Shown here: piece by piece, positions 35,336 through 44,906 of the stretch
Layout: every line of letters begins with the position of its first letter
How positions within the stretch are numbered: the stretch's first letter is position 1
Assembly (NCBI GenBank): GCA_030706745.1
Contig: JAUZNX010000001.1
Span: 372,001 to 436,000, forward strand
Source of the DNA: Bacteroidota bacterium
GTDB taxonomy: Bacteria; Bacteroidota; Ignavibacteria; Palsa-1295
Length of the DNA stretch: 64,000 nucleotides
Reading direction: 5' to 3'
The notes under the pieces: model-generated
What the model was told of the DNA's origin: nothing
The model's database searches: none
What the model saw: only the letters and a program-made list of their open reading frames with translations
Translations under genes and position numbers: made by a program

Positions 35336-36976
35336 TTAATGCTCGACGATCATTCGTTGTGCGATTTCACCTGTAGCGGTCTTGAGCCGGTAGATATACG
35401 CCCCGCTTGCGAGCCGGCTCGTATTGAACGACACTCGTTGCAGACCGGCTTCTTGCCGCTGATCGATGATGCGCTCGAGCTCCGCACCGCTGGTGCTGAA
35501 AATTCCTAACTCAACAGGCCCTGATGCGGGCAGCGCATATTCTATTGTCGTGAGGCCTGAAGCGGGATTGGGATAATTCTCCATCAGCGTCAGACCCATC
35601 GCGTTCGGGTCCGCCGCGACAGCTTGCTGCGGCTGCGCTTTGAATATCCCAAGCGAAGTCCAATTCGAATTCGTCGAGTATGTGCCGTTGGTGTCGGCAG
35701 TCAGAATAGACCGGATGTCCGAATCAATTTGCGTTTGCGAACCACCTTCCATGAGCCATTCATTCAGCATGGTGGTGTAAACATTTCGAAACTCATGCTG
35801 CGGATCGTAGGCCAGATTACCAGCGATGAGCGAGTTCGTGTCAAGCTTCGGATCGCTGCCGTGCACACCCGGAATGACTTGTGTTGAAATCACAAAATGC
35901 GGCGCGGCGGTACCGTGATCGGTGCCGGAACCATTCTCTTTGGGACGCCGGCCGAATTCGGAATATGTCATGATGGCAACCTGATCGGCGATACCGAATG
36001 CCTCAAGATCTTGCTGGAATGCCAGGAGCGCATCGCTCAGTGCGCCAAGGAGTTTGGCCTGTCCTGTCAATTCATTTGAGTGCGTATCGTAACTGCCTTG
36101 CGTGACAAGGTAGATCTTTGTCTGGACCTGTCCCAAATCGATCTGGCTCTTGATCATTTGTGCGATGCCCGCGAAATCCGTCGCAAGGGCGTTGCCTGTA
36201 GGATAGGTCACGTTGTTAGATGAGACGCTCCGTCCGCCGATCGTTTGTGCGTAAATCTCCGTCTCTTCCTGGATGATGCGAACATACGCAAGCTCATTGT
36301 ATTGCGTCGTCGGGTTCGGCGGGATCGCATCGTAATGGTGGGTGCTCGGATTCGACGCTGTCGGCATCTGGTTGATCGCGACACCCATGCCGCCGGTCTG
36401 TGCAAGAAAGAGATTGCTCAGCGCGTTACCAAATTCGACCGCGAGTGGCCAACTTCCCGACGGAATCGTCTGTGGCGGATAACCGGGATTTTGAGAGAGC
36501 AAATAGCGTCCAATCCAGCCAGTGGAAGCATAGATTGAGGGATCGGTCGCCGTGTTCCAAATATCGGTCCCACGAAAATGCGAGAGGCTCGGTGTCGCGT
36601 ACCCGACGTTCTGCAAAATGGCAACTTTGCTTTCAGCATAGAGCGTACTCAGGCCGGTCATCGCGCCATGAAATGCGAGCGTATTATGGTCCGGGAGCAC
36701 GAGCAGATTGTCGGCAGTCTTATCGAGTCCGAGCGTGGGCCGAAGTTGCTTATAGAGCGAATCGGTATATGGCACGAGACAATTCAGTCCATCATTGCCA
36801 CCCTGAAGTTGGACGATGACGAGCACTTTATTATTGTTCGCACTCGTCGTTTCGAGCGCGCGCCGGAGCGGCGAGCGCCCGAGCGCGCGAACGGGCCGTC
36901 CACCGATGAGCACCGGAAGAGTATTGACTGCTACGCCAAGTTTAAGTCCTGTCTTAAGAAAATCGCGACGTTTCAT
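35336..36976 (-). CDS. DUF1501 protein with Tat-like signal and T9SS sorting domain
   Basis: 546 residues. The N-terminus carries a twin-arginine-type motif (MKRRDFLKTGLKLG). The body is DUF1501, a sulfatase/alkaline-phosphatase-like fold: VQLQGGNDGLNCLVPY, ILQNVGY, SHFRGTDIW, MTYSEFGRR and GTDHGTAAPHF. The last about 85 residues (NYPNPASGLTTIEY, IFSTSGAEL, ASGAYIYRLKT) form a T9SS type A domain. A folded, Tat-exported protein then secreted by T9SS is the implied route. It follows the DUF1800 gene on the same strand; the two families are nearly always neighbours. Confidence 0.92.
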   Translation of the reverse strand: MKRRDFLKTGLKLGVAVNTLPVLIGGRPVRALGRSPLRRALETTSANNNKVLVIVQLQGGNDGLNCLVPYTDSLYKQLRPTLGLDKTADNLLVLPDHNTLAFHGAMTGLSTLYAESKVAILQNVGYATPSLSHFRGTDIWNTATDPSIYASTGWIGRYLLSQNPGYPPQTIPSGSWPLAVEFGNALSNLFLAQTGGMGVAINQMPTASNPSTHHYDAIPPNPTTQYNELAYVRIIQEETEIYAQTIGGRSVSSNNVTYPTGNALATDFAGIAQMIKSQIDLGQVQTKIYLVTQGSYDTHSNELTGQAKLLGALSDALLAFQQDLEAFGIADQVAIMTYSEFGRRPKENGSGTDHGTAAPHFVISTQVIPGVHGSDPKLDTNSLIAGNLAYDPQHEFRNVYTTMLNEWLMEGGSQTQIDSDIRSILTADTNGTYSTNSNWTSLGIFKAQPQQAVAADPNAMGLTLMENYPNPASGLTTIEYALPASGPVELGIFSTSGAELERIIDQRQEAGLQRVSFNTSRLASGAYIYRLKTATGEIAQRMIVEH

Positions 36977-37022
36977 AAACCGCCTCCATGTCCCTTCTTT
37001 ACTTTAATTGAAGGGGATGTTA

Positions 37023-38774
37023 TTAATAGAGTTGAAATTCCGGCAAGTTGGTCATGAGTACCGCGAAATTCTTCGCGCCCAATGTATTGTACTGGTAGTT
37101 CGGATTCGGATACGTCCCTTGAATATCGATATCGAGATCTCCGCCTTCATTTGGCCCGAGTGTAAATGCGAGCGAAGCCGCTTCGAGGCTCTGACTCAAT
37201 GCGGCAGAGGGCAGCGATTGGGCATTGGCAATTTGGCTTGCGTAGCGATCGGCATCGAAGGCCAAATTCCAGTTCTTTTTCGCATTGACCAATGCATTAT
37301 TCACGATGCCGAGACTATAAATCTCTCGGTTCTGGAATGTGCCGGTCGAGATCCAGTTATGACCGCCGGGCCAACCTTTGACGTTTGGAGGATTCAGAAG
37401 TTGTTGACCCTGGCCACTCATGATCGAGGTAATAACCGAAAGCGTCGGATTCGGATCGCCATACGTGTTGTATCCCTGAGTATCGGTACCGGTGACCGGT
37501 GGATCGGCCGCATTGAATGCGGGATAGCTGAGTGCTAACTCGCGGACAAGGCTCCCAAAAAATTCAGCAGGGCTTTTCAATTGTGCGCCGATCGTATTCA
37601 CGTCGTAAAAATGCGCGCTCGAAAGCAGCGCTCGCATGACCGGTGCGATCTCGAAATTATTCGCAAGCATGACGGTTGCCATTGTATCGATCACGCTGGG
37701 ATTCGGCACATAATAGACGAATGCCTGATAGAGCTTCTGGCAAACAAAGTAAGCGGCGTTATAGCCCTGCGGCGTGCCTTGCTCGAATATGATATTGAGC
37801 ACATCCTGAAGTCCCCAATTCCCCGTCTGGCCTAAAAATGTCTTGACACCGGTATCTCGACGATCGGGATTTCCGTTGGTGCCATCCCAGAGGACGCCGG
37901 TATATGGGGCGGTCTTTCCTTCCTTCCATCCAGCCAAGGCCCGAGCGGCATTTTGCACATCGGTCTCAGTGTAGTTCGGTTGAGCGGTTTTCGGGTCGAG
38001 AATGCCGAGTGTGAACAGCTCCATCAACTCACGAGCGAAATTCTCGTTGATGTGCGGCGTGCCATTCTCGACAAAATTCTGATCGCCGTTCAAATAGACC
38101 AGCATCGCCGGATTGATTGCGATCGCGTGGGCAAACGTCTTGAAATTCCCAAGCGCATACTGACGGCAGGTCTGCAAGTACGAATACATATACGGCGCCA
38201 ACTGCACTGTGAGCGAGCCAGTCACAAAATGATTGGTCCAGAGCAGTGTCAGCTTCTCACGCAGCGAAAGGTCTTCTTTCACGATGAGATCGAACCACCA
38301 ATTTGCGATCTGATTGATTCGATTGCCGTGTAGGCGATTAAAATTGGTGGCCTCCACCTGATAGTTCGGGTCCTTCGGACTGGGTGGCGTTAAATCCCAC
38401 ACCCATGCCGCGGGATCCGGCGGTAACGGGACACTGCCGAGATCGGCGGCGGCGAGCAACCGGTCGAGCACGGCCGACATTGTGCCGAGTGACTTCGCTT
38501 CCGCAAACTGCGCGGGCGGAACACCGAACATCGAGCGTCGAAGCAAATGATGTAGCAGTTCATCAGACCAGGGACCGGTATACGGTGTCAGGTCATTCGA
38601 CTCGGTTTGAAGTGGTGCATCGAGTGGAGTCAAGTTCGACCGCATGCGATACCACGCGCGATCGGTTCGGCGGGCGGCAACGGCTCCCGAAGGTTCGAGT
38701 GTTTCGAAAATGCTGCCGGCTCCGATAAGTGAAGCGGCGGCTCCGCCAGCTTTTAGTAAGGTCCTGCGTTCCAT
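37023..38774 (-). CDS. DUF1800 protein with Tat-like signal
   Basis: 583 residues from the ATG at 38774. A Tat-like leader (MERRTLLKAGGAAASLIGAG) precedes a DUF1800 body: LLHHLLRRSMFGVPP, REKLTLLWTNHFVTG, NENFARELMELFTLGI, ARALAGWKEG, NVKGWPGG. No T9SS tail is seen at its C-terminus, unlike its partner. Function is unknown; DUF1800/DUF1501 pairs are thought to act together at the cell surface. Confidence 0.92.
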   Translation of the reverse strand: MERRTLLKAGGAAASLIGAGSIFETLEPSGAVAARRTDRAWYRMRSNLTPLDAPLQTESNDLTPYTGPWSDELLHHLLRRSMFGVPPAQFAEAKSLGTMSAVLDRLLAAADLGSVPLPPDPAAWVWDLTPPSPKDPNYQVEATNFNRLHGNRINQIANWWFDLIVKEDLSLREKLTLLWTNHFVTGSLTVQLAPYMYSYLQTCRQYALGNFKTFAHAIAINPAMLVYLNGDQNFVENGTPHINENFARELMELFTLGILDPKTAQPNYTETDVQNAARALAGWKEGKTAPYTGVLWDGTNGNPDRRDTGVKTFLGQTGNWGLQDVLNIIFEQGTPQGYNAAYFVCQKLYQAFVYYVPNPSVIDTMATVMLANNFEIAPVMRALLSSAHFYDVNTIGAQLKSPAEFFGSLVRELALSYPAFNAADPPVTGTDTQGYNTYGDPNPTLSVITSIMSGQGQQLLNPPNVKGWPGGHNWISTGTFQNREIYSLGIVNNALVNAKKNWNLAFDADRYASQIANAQSLPSAALSQSLEAASLAFTLGPNEGGDLDIDIQGTYPNPNYQYNTLGAKNFAVLMTNLPEFQLY

Positions 38775-38903
38775 GGCAGACGACAAGATTAGATGGTTCG
38801 AAGCGACGATTGCTTCCGAATTCCGGCCACCCACGACACGATGGCAGCTCCTATAGACGATGACCTAAACAAAATGGTTTAATCTCGGTGTTCGAAGGGG
38901 GAT

Positions 38904-39389
38904 ATGAGCACTCCCCGCAATCCTTCGAAAGCTCCGCGCCGGGACCGGGGTGAGATTCTCATTGGTATCTTCAAGCTTTTGAAGGCCATTCTCGTGCTGG
39001 CGCTGGCGTTTGGTGCTCTTTCGTTAGTCCATCGAGATGTGCAAGAGGTGCTGGCGCATCGATTCGAGCAACTTGGCGTCGATCCGGGCAATCGTTACAT
39101 TCACCATTTGCTCGTGCAAGCGGGATTGGCAAGTCCGGGGCGGATCAAGGTCTTCACTGCTGGCTTCTTTTTCTATGGTGCAATATTCGCTATAGAAGGC
39201 GTTGGGTTGCTCCTGGCAAAACGATGGGCGGAATATTTCACCGCGATCGTTACCGGCTCATTCCTTCCCTGGGAGATTTATTCGATCTCTCGCCATCCAG
39301 ACAACTTGAAAGCTATTGTGATCGCCCTGAATATCGCAACAGTGATCTATTTGATTGTGCGAATCAGAAAGCCGCTGAAGCATGAGTGA
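38904..39389 (+). CDS. DUF2127-family membrane protein
   Basis: 161 residues, four predicted membrane segments (about 18-40, 80-102, 108-126, 135-152). GEILIGIFKLLKAILVL at the start and YFTAIVTGSFLPWEIYSI later match DUF2127. A good ribosome-binding sequence (gaaggggg) precedes the ATG. Role unknown. Confidence 0.85.
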   Translation: MSTPRNPSKAPRRDRGEILIGIFKLLKAILVLALAFGALSLVHRDVQEVLAHRFEQLGVDPGNRYIHHLLVQAGLASPGRIKVFTAGFFFYGAIFAIEGVGLLLAKRWAEYFTAIVTGSFLPWEIYSISRHPDNLKAIVIALNIATVIYLIVRIRKPLKHE

Positions 39390-39472
39390 TCGTGGCATGT
39401 ACCTTGCCCGGTAATATACAGGATTATACTATACCAATCAAAGTATTATGGAAAAATTATCGGAGGCTCATT

Positions 39473-39889
39473 ATGACAAGAACAAGAAAGAAAAAATCAG
39501 ATTCACTCACACGCAGTAGTGGAATGTCAAGTAACGGTTCAGGACTTCGTTCGTCATCCAGCTCGCGGTCCAGAACATCGCGAGGCCGGAGTGGACGTTC
39601 ATTGCGTCGAAGCAGATCACGTAGCTCCAGCCGAAGCCGCTCCAGTATGGGTAGCTCCAGCAGGAGCAAACGGTATTCGACGATACTCGGAATGCCACCA
39701 TGGCTTGCGATTTCACTCGGATGTGTCGGTGTCGGCACGCTCCTCTATGGAGTAATGCAGTTCGATGCCGTCAGCGATTTCATGGACCCCGTCATCCATG
39801 ATGTCGGCGAATTCTTTGGGCTGAGTGAAGACGGTATTGACACAGAAAACATCACGCATGACCGCTTCTATCGCGGAATTGGTGTATAA
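39473..39889 (+). CDS. Arg/Ser-repeat single-pass membrane protein
   Basis: 138 residues from the ATG at 39473, with CGGAGG seven bases upstream. Residues 1-70 are extremely rich in arginine and serine (runs such as SSSSSRSRTSRGRSGRSL and RSRSRSSSRSRSS), like a eukaryotic RS domain. A membrane segment (about 80-98, PWLAISLGCVGVGTLLYGV) and an acidic tail (FFGLSEDGIDTEN) follow. The basic half should be cytoplasmic by the positive-inside rule and could bind nucleic acid or acidic lipid. No family recognised. Confidence 0.7.
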   Translation: MTRTRKKKSDSLTRSSGMSSNGSGLRSSSSSRSRTSRGRSGRSLRRSRSRSSSRSRSSMGSSSRSKRYSTILGMPPWLAISLGCVGVGTLLYGVMQFDAVSDFMDPVIHDVGEFFGLSEDGIDTENITHDRFYRGIGV

Positions 39890-39981
39890 GCTGCGGCAAT
39901 TGACTCAAGACAATCAATAGAATATGGCGCCACTTCGAGTTCGGAGTGGCGCCTCTATGATATTCGGAATTCAGGGCCGGA

Positions 39982-40443
39982 TTAGAATGGCAGATCGTCA
40001 GCAGGAGCCGAGGCCGGCTCATAGTCTGGCTCCGGCGCGGAGTTGCTGGCTGCGGGTGCGCGATAGTTAGACGTGGCGGGCGTGCTCATCGCCGCATTCG
40101 GTCCACCCTGACCACCGAGAAGAATCAAATCGTTGGCGATGATCTCGGTAAAGTACTTCGTTTGGCCGTCCTGCTCGTATTTGCGAGTTGAAATCTTTCC
40201 TTCGACATAGACCTGCTTGCCCTTTTTCACATATTGATTGCAGGTTTCCGCGAGCTTATCGAACGCGACGATATTATGCCACTCGGTGTGATCGACCCAT
40301 TCGCCACTGGCCTTGTCTTTGCGCCGATCGTTGGTTGCAAGACTGAACTTTGCGATGGCCATCCCGGCACCGGAGTATGCGATCTCGGTATCTTTGCCAG
40401 CATGGCCCATGAGCATGACTTTATTGAGACTTCTGCCTGCCAT
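39982..40443 (-). CDS. ssb: Single-stranded DNA-binding protein
   Basis: 153 residues: OB-fold (LNKVMLMGHAGKDTEI, FSLATND, EWHNIVAFDKLAE, VEGKISTRKYEQDG), a proline/alanine/serine-rich linker, and the acidic tip DDLPF that recruits repair and replication partners. It is a single gene. Confidence 0.96.
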   Translation of the reverse strand: MAGRSLNKVMLMGHAGKDTEIAYSGAGMAIAKFSLATNDRRKDKASGEWVDHTEWHNIVAFDKLAETCNQYVKKGKQVYVEGKISTRKYEQDGQTKYFTEIIANDLILLGGQGGPNAAMSTPATSNYRAPAASNSAPEPDYEPASAPADDLPF

Positions 40444-40563
40444 AGTAATCTTCCTTCTTCTTTAAATAATGCGGTTGGTGCCCGTCAACGGGTTTCTAAA
40501 TATACGGAGGAACTCGCGGACGTCGAAAAATTCTAACCGTTTCGAGCGGAGTAAAGTTGTACG

Positions 40564-43500
40564 CTATTGCTTGATGATGATCCGCGTTAGACTTGTACCC
40601 TGACCACTGACTTCTATCGCCAGCAACCCGGAGGGAATATGTGAGAGATCGATTTCATCGCCGTTCGCAACTGATGTACGGAGCACAACGCGACCAAGCA
40701 TGTCACTCGCGCGAATCGAGAGGGGCAAGCCAGCCGGGAGGTCGCGCAACTCGACGCGCACGCGTTGCGTGGCCGGGCTTGGCCACACTTCAATACCACT
40801 TCCGGTCCGGCTGCCTGGTTTGACGTCCAGCGTTCCATTCCATCTACCGATTGTCAGTTGCAGGTTTTTTCTTGCATCGGCAGCGTTCACGCCGAGTGCC
40901 ATGCCGTAGACGATCGAAGTCTCGCCGCCCGTAAAATCAAGATTCGCTCCGAGCAGAACGGCAACATCACCTTGGCCGGCGCGCACGTTATTCTGCTGAA
41001 AGAGATCCCATTTCAGGGCTTGCGAAAATACACCACTGACTGATCGGCCCGTATCGTATGAGTTGTTCAAAGCATAGTGCCGAATCGGCGAGCCGATTGG
41101 GAAGACCTCCGCAATCTTCATTGCCACGGTCGCATATCCAGGTTCGTTGCGCTGTGTGTAGAAGATACTATCTCGCGCATCGAACCAGGTCGAATCGCGC
41201 AGGCCGAACTCGCCGATGTCCCAATCCATATAAATACCGGCGTCGAGATGCGTGAAGCTGGAAGGGATATCCGTTCGTGCCATGCTATAGGCCAGGATTA
41301 CTCCATTCGCTGCCGCACCCGGCTCGGCATAGCATTCTTCGTTGACCCGCACGCCAACCCGCTGGGAAGCATCTGCGATACTGTCCGAGAAACTTCCAAA
41401 GACAAAGTCGCCGGTATCTTTCGTCTGTTGCGAGAGTGGTTGAATCGGTGTGAACGTGGCGCCGTCGCCGCCGGAATTAAATCCGCCGATTGCATCGACG
41501 ACATGGGAGCTGTCCGAAGCAATGATAAGTCCACCGCCCAAGAGAACATCGCGGCCATCGACCCGAATCTGACTCGGCGCGTTCATCCATCGGAAGCCAT
41601 CGCCATGCTGATCGAGCGTGGCATCCCGAAATCCGATGGCACCGTTATCCGTGATCGTTACTGCGAGATTGTTGTGAACAGTCGCATACCCCGGATTCGC
41701 ATGGACGACAAAGTAATCATAATCGCCGGTGTAGCCTACCGAGGAATCGCTCAGCCACAGGCGGACAAGAAGATCCGTTTGTGGCGGAGTTGTGCTATCG
41801 GCAGTGATGCTGATCGTCACTATTGAGGAATCCATCGGACCCATCGAGCTCATCGGTCCGATCGTTTGCTTATCGAGAGCAAAGTGCCCTCCGTTCGGAA
41901 GCGGATTGCCCTGAACATCCAGGAGTTGGAGCGTCACATTCGCATCGGGCAACGAGTCGAGATAATTTTTGAGTACCAGACGGTATTGCGCGGACTCACC
42001 GGAGACAATCCATTGCCGGATCGTGTCCAACTTTTGCGCGCGTTCGAGCCGGAGCGAGTATGCATGGGCATCGCTCAGCGCCCGATAGACATTCATCATT
42101 CCGCGGCCATTAAAACCCGGATGTGGATCCAGCAGGATGGGATCGCACGTCGCGCGCAATCGCTCCATCGCCCAACGGTTCGTAGCATTCGGCCAGTGTT
42201 GGCGAATCAGCGCCAGTGCCCCCGCAGCTTGCGGAGCCGACATGCTGGTGCCGCACATTTCGCCATATCCGCTGGCATCGGTATCGGAAGAGCTCCCACA
42301 GAGATCCAACGGACAGCGCGCGGCCAAATCGGGATAGAGCGTGCTCAGAATTGAATCCCCCGGCGCGCCGACAGCGACATGTGTGCTCGAGTTTGCGTAG
42401 TTCTTGACGCTGCCATCCGAAGCCAGCGCCGTGACGGCAAAGGCATGGTCGAACGAAGAAGGATAATTCTCGGCGAGCGTCCCATTGTTGCCGGCCGAAC
42501 AGACGACGCAGGCATTTTTGAAGTAGGCATAATCGATCACGTCCTGATCGGCTTGCGACCGGCCTGACGAACCCCAACTGCAACTAATGACTTTGGCACC
42601 GTGGTCCACCGCATAGAGAATTCCCTGAAAGCCACTGTTGATCTCGTCCTGACAGGGGAAATTACTCTCCGCTTTGATGACCATGAGCCTCGCGCCGAAC
42701 GCCTCGCCGGCAATGCCGATGTTGTTGTTTCCGACCGCGGCCAGGATTCCGGCGACGATATGCGCGTGGTCCGATTCCGACGTCGGATGGTTGCTTGACG
42801 AGCTGCCGAAGAATCCGCTGAAATCCCAGCCTTGCCAGTCATCGACAAATCCATCAGAATCATCATCGATGCCATTGGAGCTTTTGTCATTGCCCTGAGC
42901 GTCGGTCCCCATCTCACCGGAGTTGTGCCAGATGGCCGCAGCCAGGTCTTCATGATCGAGCGAAACTCCGCCGTCGATCGATGCAACGACCATCGTCGAA
43001 TCACATTGCTGAATGCCCCAGGCCGCAAGCGTATGAGTGACTTTTAGATAGTACTGCGAGTCGAGCAATGGATCGTTTGTCAGCGCATTGTGCTTCCGGA
43101 CAAAGACCGGCTCGGACAGTTCGATCAGCGACGATTTGTGCGCATAAAGGATCACGCGTTCTGGAGAAATGTCATTGGAGAACTCCAGCGTGAACCAGCG
43201 GGAAAGTTTGTCCTCCGCAATCGCCAGATCGTTGAGGGGATTGGCGCGAACGGAAGCATCGCTCCCATGAAATAACCCCGGATTCAGCCGTTCGCGAATA
43301 TCCTCAAAGACGGCACTGTGCTGCGCGGCAAATGGCGCGAACCGCGTGATGTGAATAGTCGGAGGAAGTCCCAGAAGCGATCCGATAGAATCGGACTCAT
43401 GAAGAATGATTTGTTGGATATCGTGCTCTCGCACGCGGTGCATCGCAAACGCAGCACGAAGTGGTGCAATCGCCTGCGGCCGAACGAGGACTCGGATCAA

Positions 43501-43584
43501 GTGGGGGACTTCGCCCGTAGGCTGCGCGTTCACTGTGCCGGCGCTCGCAAGGACGATTAGAAGAATCGAAAGGGTGTTCCTCAT
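40564..43584 (-). CDS. Subtilisin-like S8 serine protease with T9SS sorting domain
   Basis: 1006 residues from the ATG at 43584, which begins a signal peptide ending TVNAQ. A pro-region (20-185) precedes the S8 domain: D204 in ASIDGGV, H273 in DHAHIVAGI (an unusual HAHIVAG instead of HGTHVAG, catalytic His kept), the oxyanion N in SAGNNG (about 365), and S447 in GTSMSAPQ. Several cysteines lie between His and Ser. Beta-sandwich domains follow (about 530-900), and the end is a T9SS type A domain (IEVWPSPATQRVRVE, ASDMLGRVV, PSGLLAIEVSG). It is probably an exported protease. Confidence 0.94.
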   Translation of the reverse strand: MRNTLSILLIVLASAGTVNAQPTGEVPHLIRVLVRPQAIAPLRAAFAMHRVREHDIQQIILHESDSIGSLLGLPPTIHITRFAPFAAQHSAVFEDIRERLNPGLFHGSDASVRANPLNDLAIAEDKLSRWFTLEFSNDISPERVILYAHKSSLIELSEPVFVRKHNALTNDPLLDSQYYLKVTHTLAAWGIQQCDSTMVVASIDGGVSLDHEDLAAAIWHNSGEMGTDAQGNDKSSNGIDDDSDGFVDDWQGWDFSGFFGSSSSNHPTSESDHAHIVAGILAAVGNNNIGIAGEAFGARLMVIKAESNFPCQDEINSGFQGILYAVDHGAKVISCSWGSSGRSQADQDVIDYAYFKNACVVCSAGNNGTLAENYPSSFDHAFAVTALASDGSVKNYANSSTHVAVGAPGDSILSTLYPDLAARCPLDLCGSSSDTDASGYGEMCGTSMSAPQAAGALALIRQHWPNATNRWAMERLRATCDPILLDPHPGFNGRGMMNVYRALSDAHAYSLRLERAQKLDTIRQWIVSGESAQYRLVLKNYLDSLPDANVTLQLLDVQGNPLPNGGHFALDKQTIGPMSSMGPMDSSIVTISITADSTTPPQTDLLVRLWLSDSSVGYTGDYDYFVVHANPGYATVHNNLAVTITDNGAIGFRDATLDQHGDGFRWMNAPSQIRVDGRDVLLGGGLIIASDSSHVVDAIGGFNSGGDGATFTPIQPLSQQTKDTGDFVFGSFSDSIADASQRVGVRVNEECYAEPGAAANGVILAYSMARTDIPSSFTHLDAGIYMDWDIGEFGLRDSTWFDARDSIFYTQRNEPGYATVAMKIAEVFPIGSPIRHYALNNSYDTGRSVSGVFSQALKWDLFQQNNVRAGQGDVAVLLGANLDFTGGETSIVYGMALGVNAADARKNLQLTIGRWNGTLDVKPGSRTGSGIEVWPSPATQRVRVELRDLPAGLPLSIRASDMLGRVVLRTSVANGDEIDLSHIPSGLLAIEVSGQGTSLTRIIIKQ

Positions 43585-43663
43585 CGCAGGGGGCAACTCT
43601 TGATAAAGCCTAATGACTCCCTGAAACCAGTACGATGCCATCCGTAGTATATCTCTAGAATCC

Positions 43664-44308
43664 ATGAAATCCATGCTATATTTCGCAGCCGGCTTATTGT
43701 TATTTGGAGCCCTCTCTGCGAGGGCTCAGGAAAGCGCTATCGCGTTGGCCCAGCGTGCGGAAGCATCAGTGCTCCGCTCGCCGGGTGTTTCGATGACAGT
43801 CCGTGTGCCTCAGCAGGGCTCGATCTCCGTCAAGATCGATTTTCATGCAAAGCGCATTCGCATTGAGAGTCCGAGCAACCTGATCATCTCGGATGGTTCG
43901 ACACTTTGGAATCTCAGCAAATCCACCAACCGGCTGACAATCGATAACGTCGCAAAAACCGGTTCGCCGTTCGCCGATCCGGCGATGGTGTTTCAGTTCG
44001 CCGAGCATTACGCCGCCCAAGTGTCTCATCGCGCCGGCCAAACATATACTCTGGATCTCACACCGGACGGCCATCTCTCCGCGCTGCTGAATGCCGCGAG
44101 TGGCTCGGCTCCCGGCGGTGCGCAAAAGCTCCAACTCACGCTGAGGACGAACGGCAAATCGATTAAGATTGTGAAAGCGCAAGTCATGAGTTCGCGCGGA
44201 GTGCAGCAAACCAGTTCGCTCACCATCAAGCCGATCAACAAGATTCGGAGTGACGATTTCTTGTTCAAGCAAAATGCATCGATGAAGGTGATCGATCTTC
44301 GGGAGTAA
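43664..44308 (+). CDS. lolA: LolA-like outer-membrane lipoprotein carrier
   Basis: 214 residues with a signal peptide ending SARAQ. The mature protein has the LolA half-barrel pattern: MTVRVPQQGSISVKIDFHAKRIRIESPSNLIISDGSTLWN-type strands, then RLTIDNV and a long C-terminal beta region (QLTLRTNGKSIKIVKAQV). LolA ferries lipoproteins from LolCDE to the outer membrane, a fitting role with several predicted lipoproteins here. It diverges from the subtilase gene across 79 bp. A second ATG three codons on is possible. Confidence 0.83.
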   Translation: MKSMLYFAAGLLLFGALSARAQESAIALAQRAEASVLRSPGVSMTVRVPQQGSISVKIDFHAKRIRIESPSNLIISDGSTLWNLSKSTNRLTIDNVAKTGSPFADPAMVFQFAEHYAAQVSHRAGQTYTLDLTPDGHLSALLNAASGSAPGGAQKLQLTLRTNGKSIKIVKAQVMSSRGVQQTSSLTIKPINKIRSDDFLFKQNASMKVIDLRE

Positions 44309-44360
44309 TTGAGCGAACGCGCTGAACGCGGAGAGGAAAGTCGATCGCTGCTGGTTAGCA

Positions 44361-44388
44361 ACTCGTTATTCGTTACCCATTACTCATC
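44361..44388. repeat. Heptanucleotide tandem array upstream of the ferredoxin gene
   Basis: Four 7-bp units, actcgtt, attcgtt, acccatt, actcatc, ending 7 bp before the ATG at 44396. The reverse complement reads like gatgagt/aatgggt/aacgaat, the same family as the arrays at 27.1 and 53.4 kb. Confidence 0.8.
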
Positions 44389-44395
44389 CACTCTT

Positions 44396-44728
44396 ATGCG
44401 CTTCGATTATCATATCTTTATCTGCGAGAATGTCCGTGGCGAGGATGATCCCAAAGGGTGCTGCGCCCAAAAAGGCTCGCCGCTCATCCGGGCCGCGCTC
44501 AAGGACGAGATCAAGCGCCGAGGACTTCGCGGAAAAGTCCGCGCGAATCAATCGGGCTGTCTGGATGCCTGCGAGTTCGGACCATCGATGGTCGTCTATC
44601 CCGAAGGCATCTGGTATGGTGGCGTCAAACCGGAAGATGTCCCGGAGATTATCGAGCAACACATTATCGGCGGCAAACCGGTTGAACGGCTAAGAATTGC
44701 GAAATATCGCGAATTTGAGCATGAATAG
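44396..44728 (+). CDS. Thioredoxin-like [2Fe-2S] ferredoxin
   Basis: 110 residues from the ATG at 44396. Cluster cysteines fit the thioredoxin-like ferredoxin family: C10 in IFICEN, C22/C23 in KGCCAQKG, C55 and C59 in SGCLDACEFG. The tail YGGVKPEDVPEIIEQHI is also typical. A small electron carrier of the cytoplasm; the partner is not evident here. A longer frame exists upstream, but that part is encoded by a heptad array and is unlikely to be translated. Confidence 0.9.
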   Translation: MRFDYHIFICENVRGEDDPKGCCAQKGSPLIRAALKDEIKRRGLRGKVRANQSGCLDACEFGPSMVVYPEGIWYGGVKPEDVPEIIEQHIIGGKPVERLRIAKYREFEHE

Positions 44729-44757
44729 GTTGCCCTGAGAATGATCTTATCGTTTTC

Positions 44758-44788
44758 TTGACAACGTCCTGAGACTTTAGTATTTTTG
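44758..44788 (+). promoter_or_regulatory. Predicted promoter of the first large choice-of-anchor D gene
   Basis: TTGACA (44758-44763), a 17-bp spacer, then TATTTT; the same stretch reads TATTTTTG (44781-44788), an exact fit to the Bacteroidota -7 element TANNTTTG. It lies about 120 bp ahead of the ATG at 44907, leaving a long leader. Confidence 0.6.
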
Positions 44789-44906
44789 TCCCAATAGGTT
44801 TACTCCGATTCAGGACTGCGTGGGTGTATTGTCCCCCCGACATCATACTGTGTGGTTCCTCCCTCGAAGCAGATTGCAGTTTCAATTCTACAATTTAAGT
44901 ACCGCT

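Noticed and set aside
44309-44395. Longer start for the ferredoxin gene
   Set aside because: The extra 29 residues are encoded mainly by a heptad repeat array, and the ATG at 44396 starts exactly at the family's normal N-terminus.
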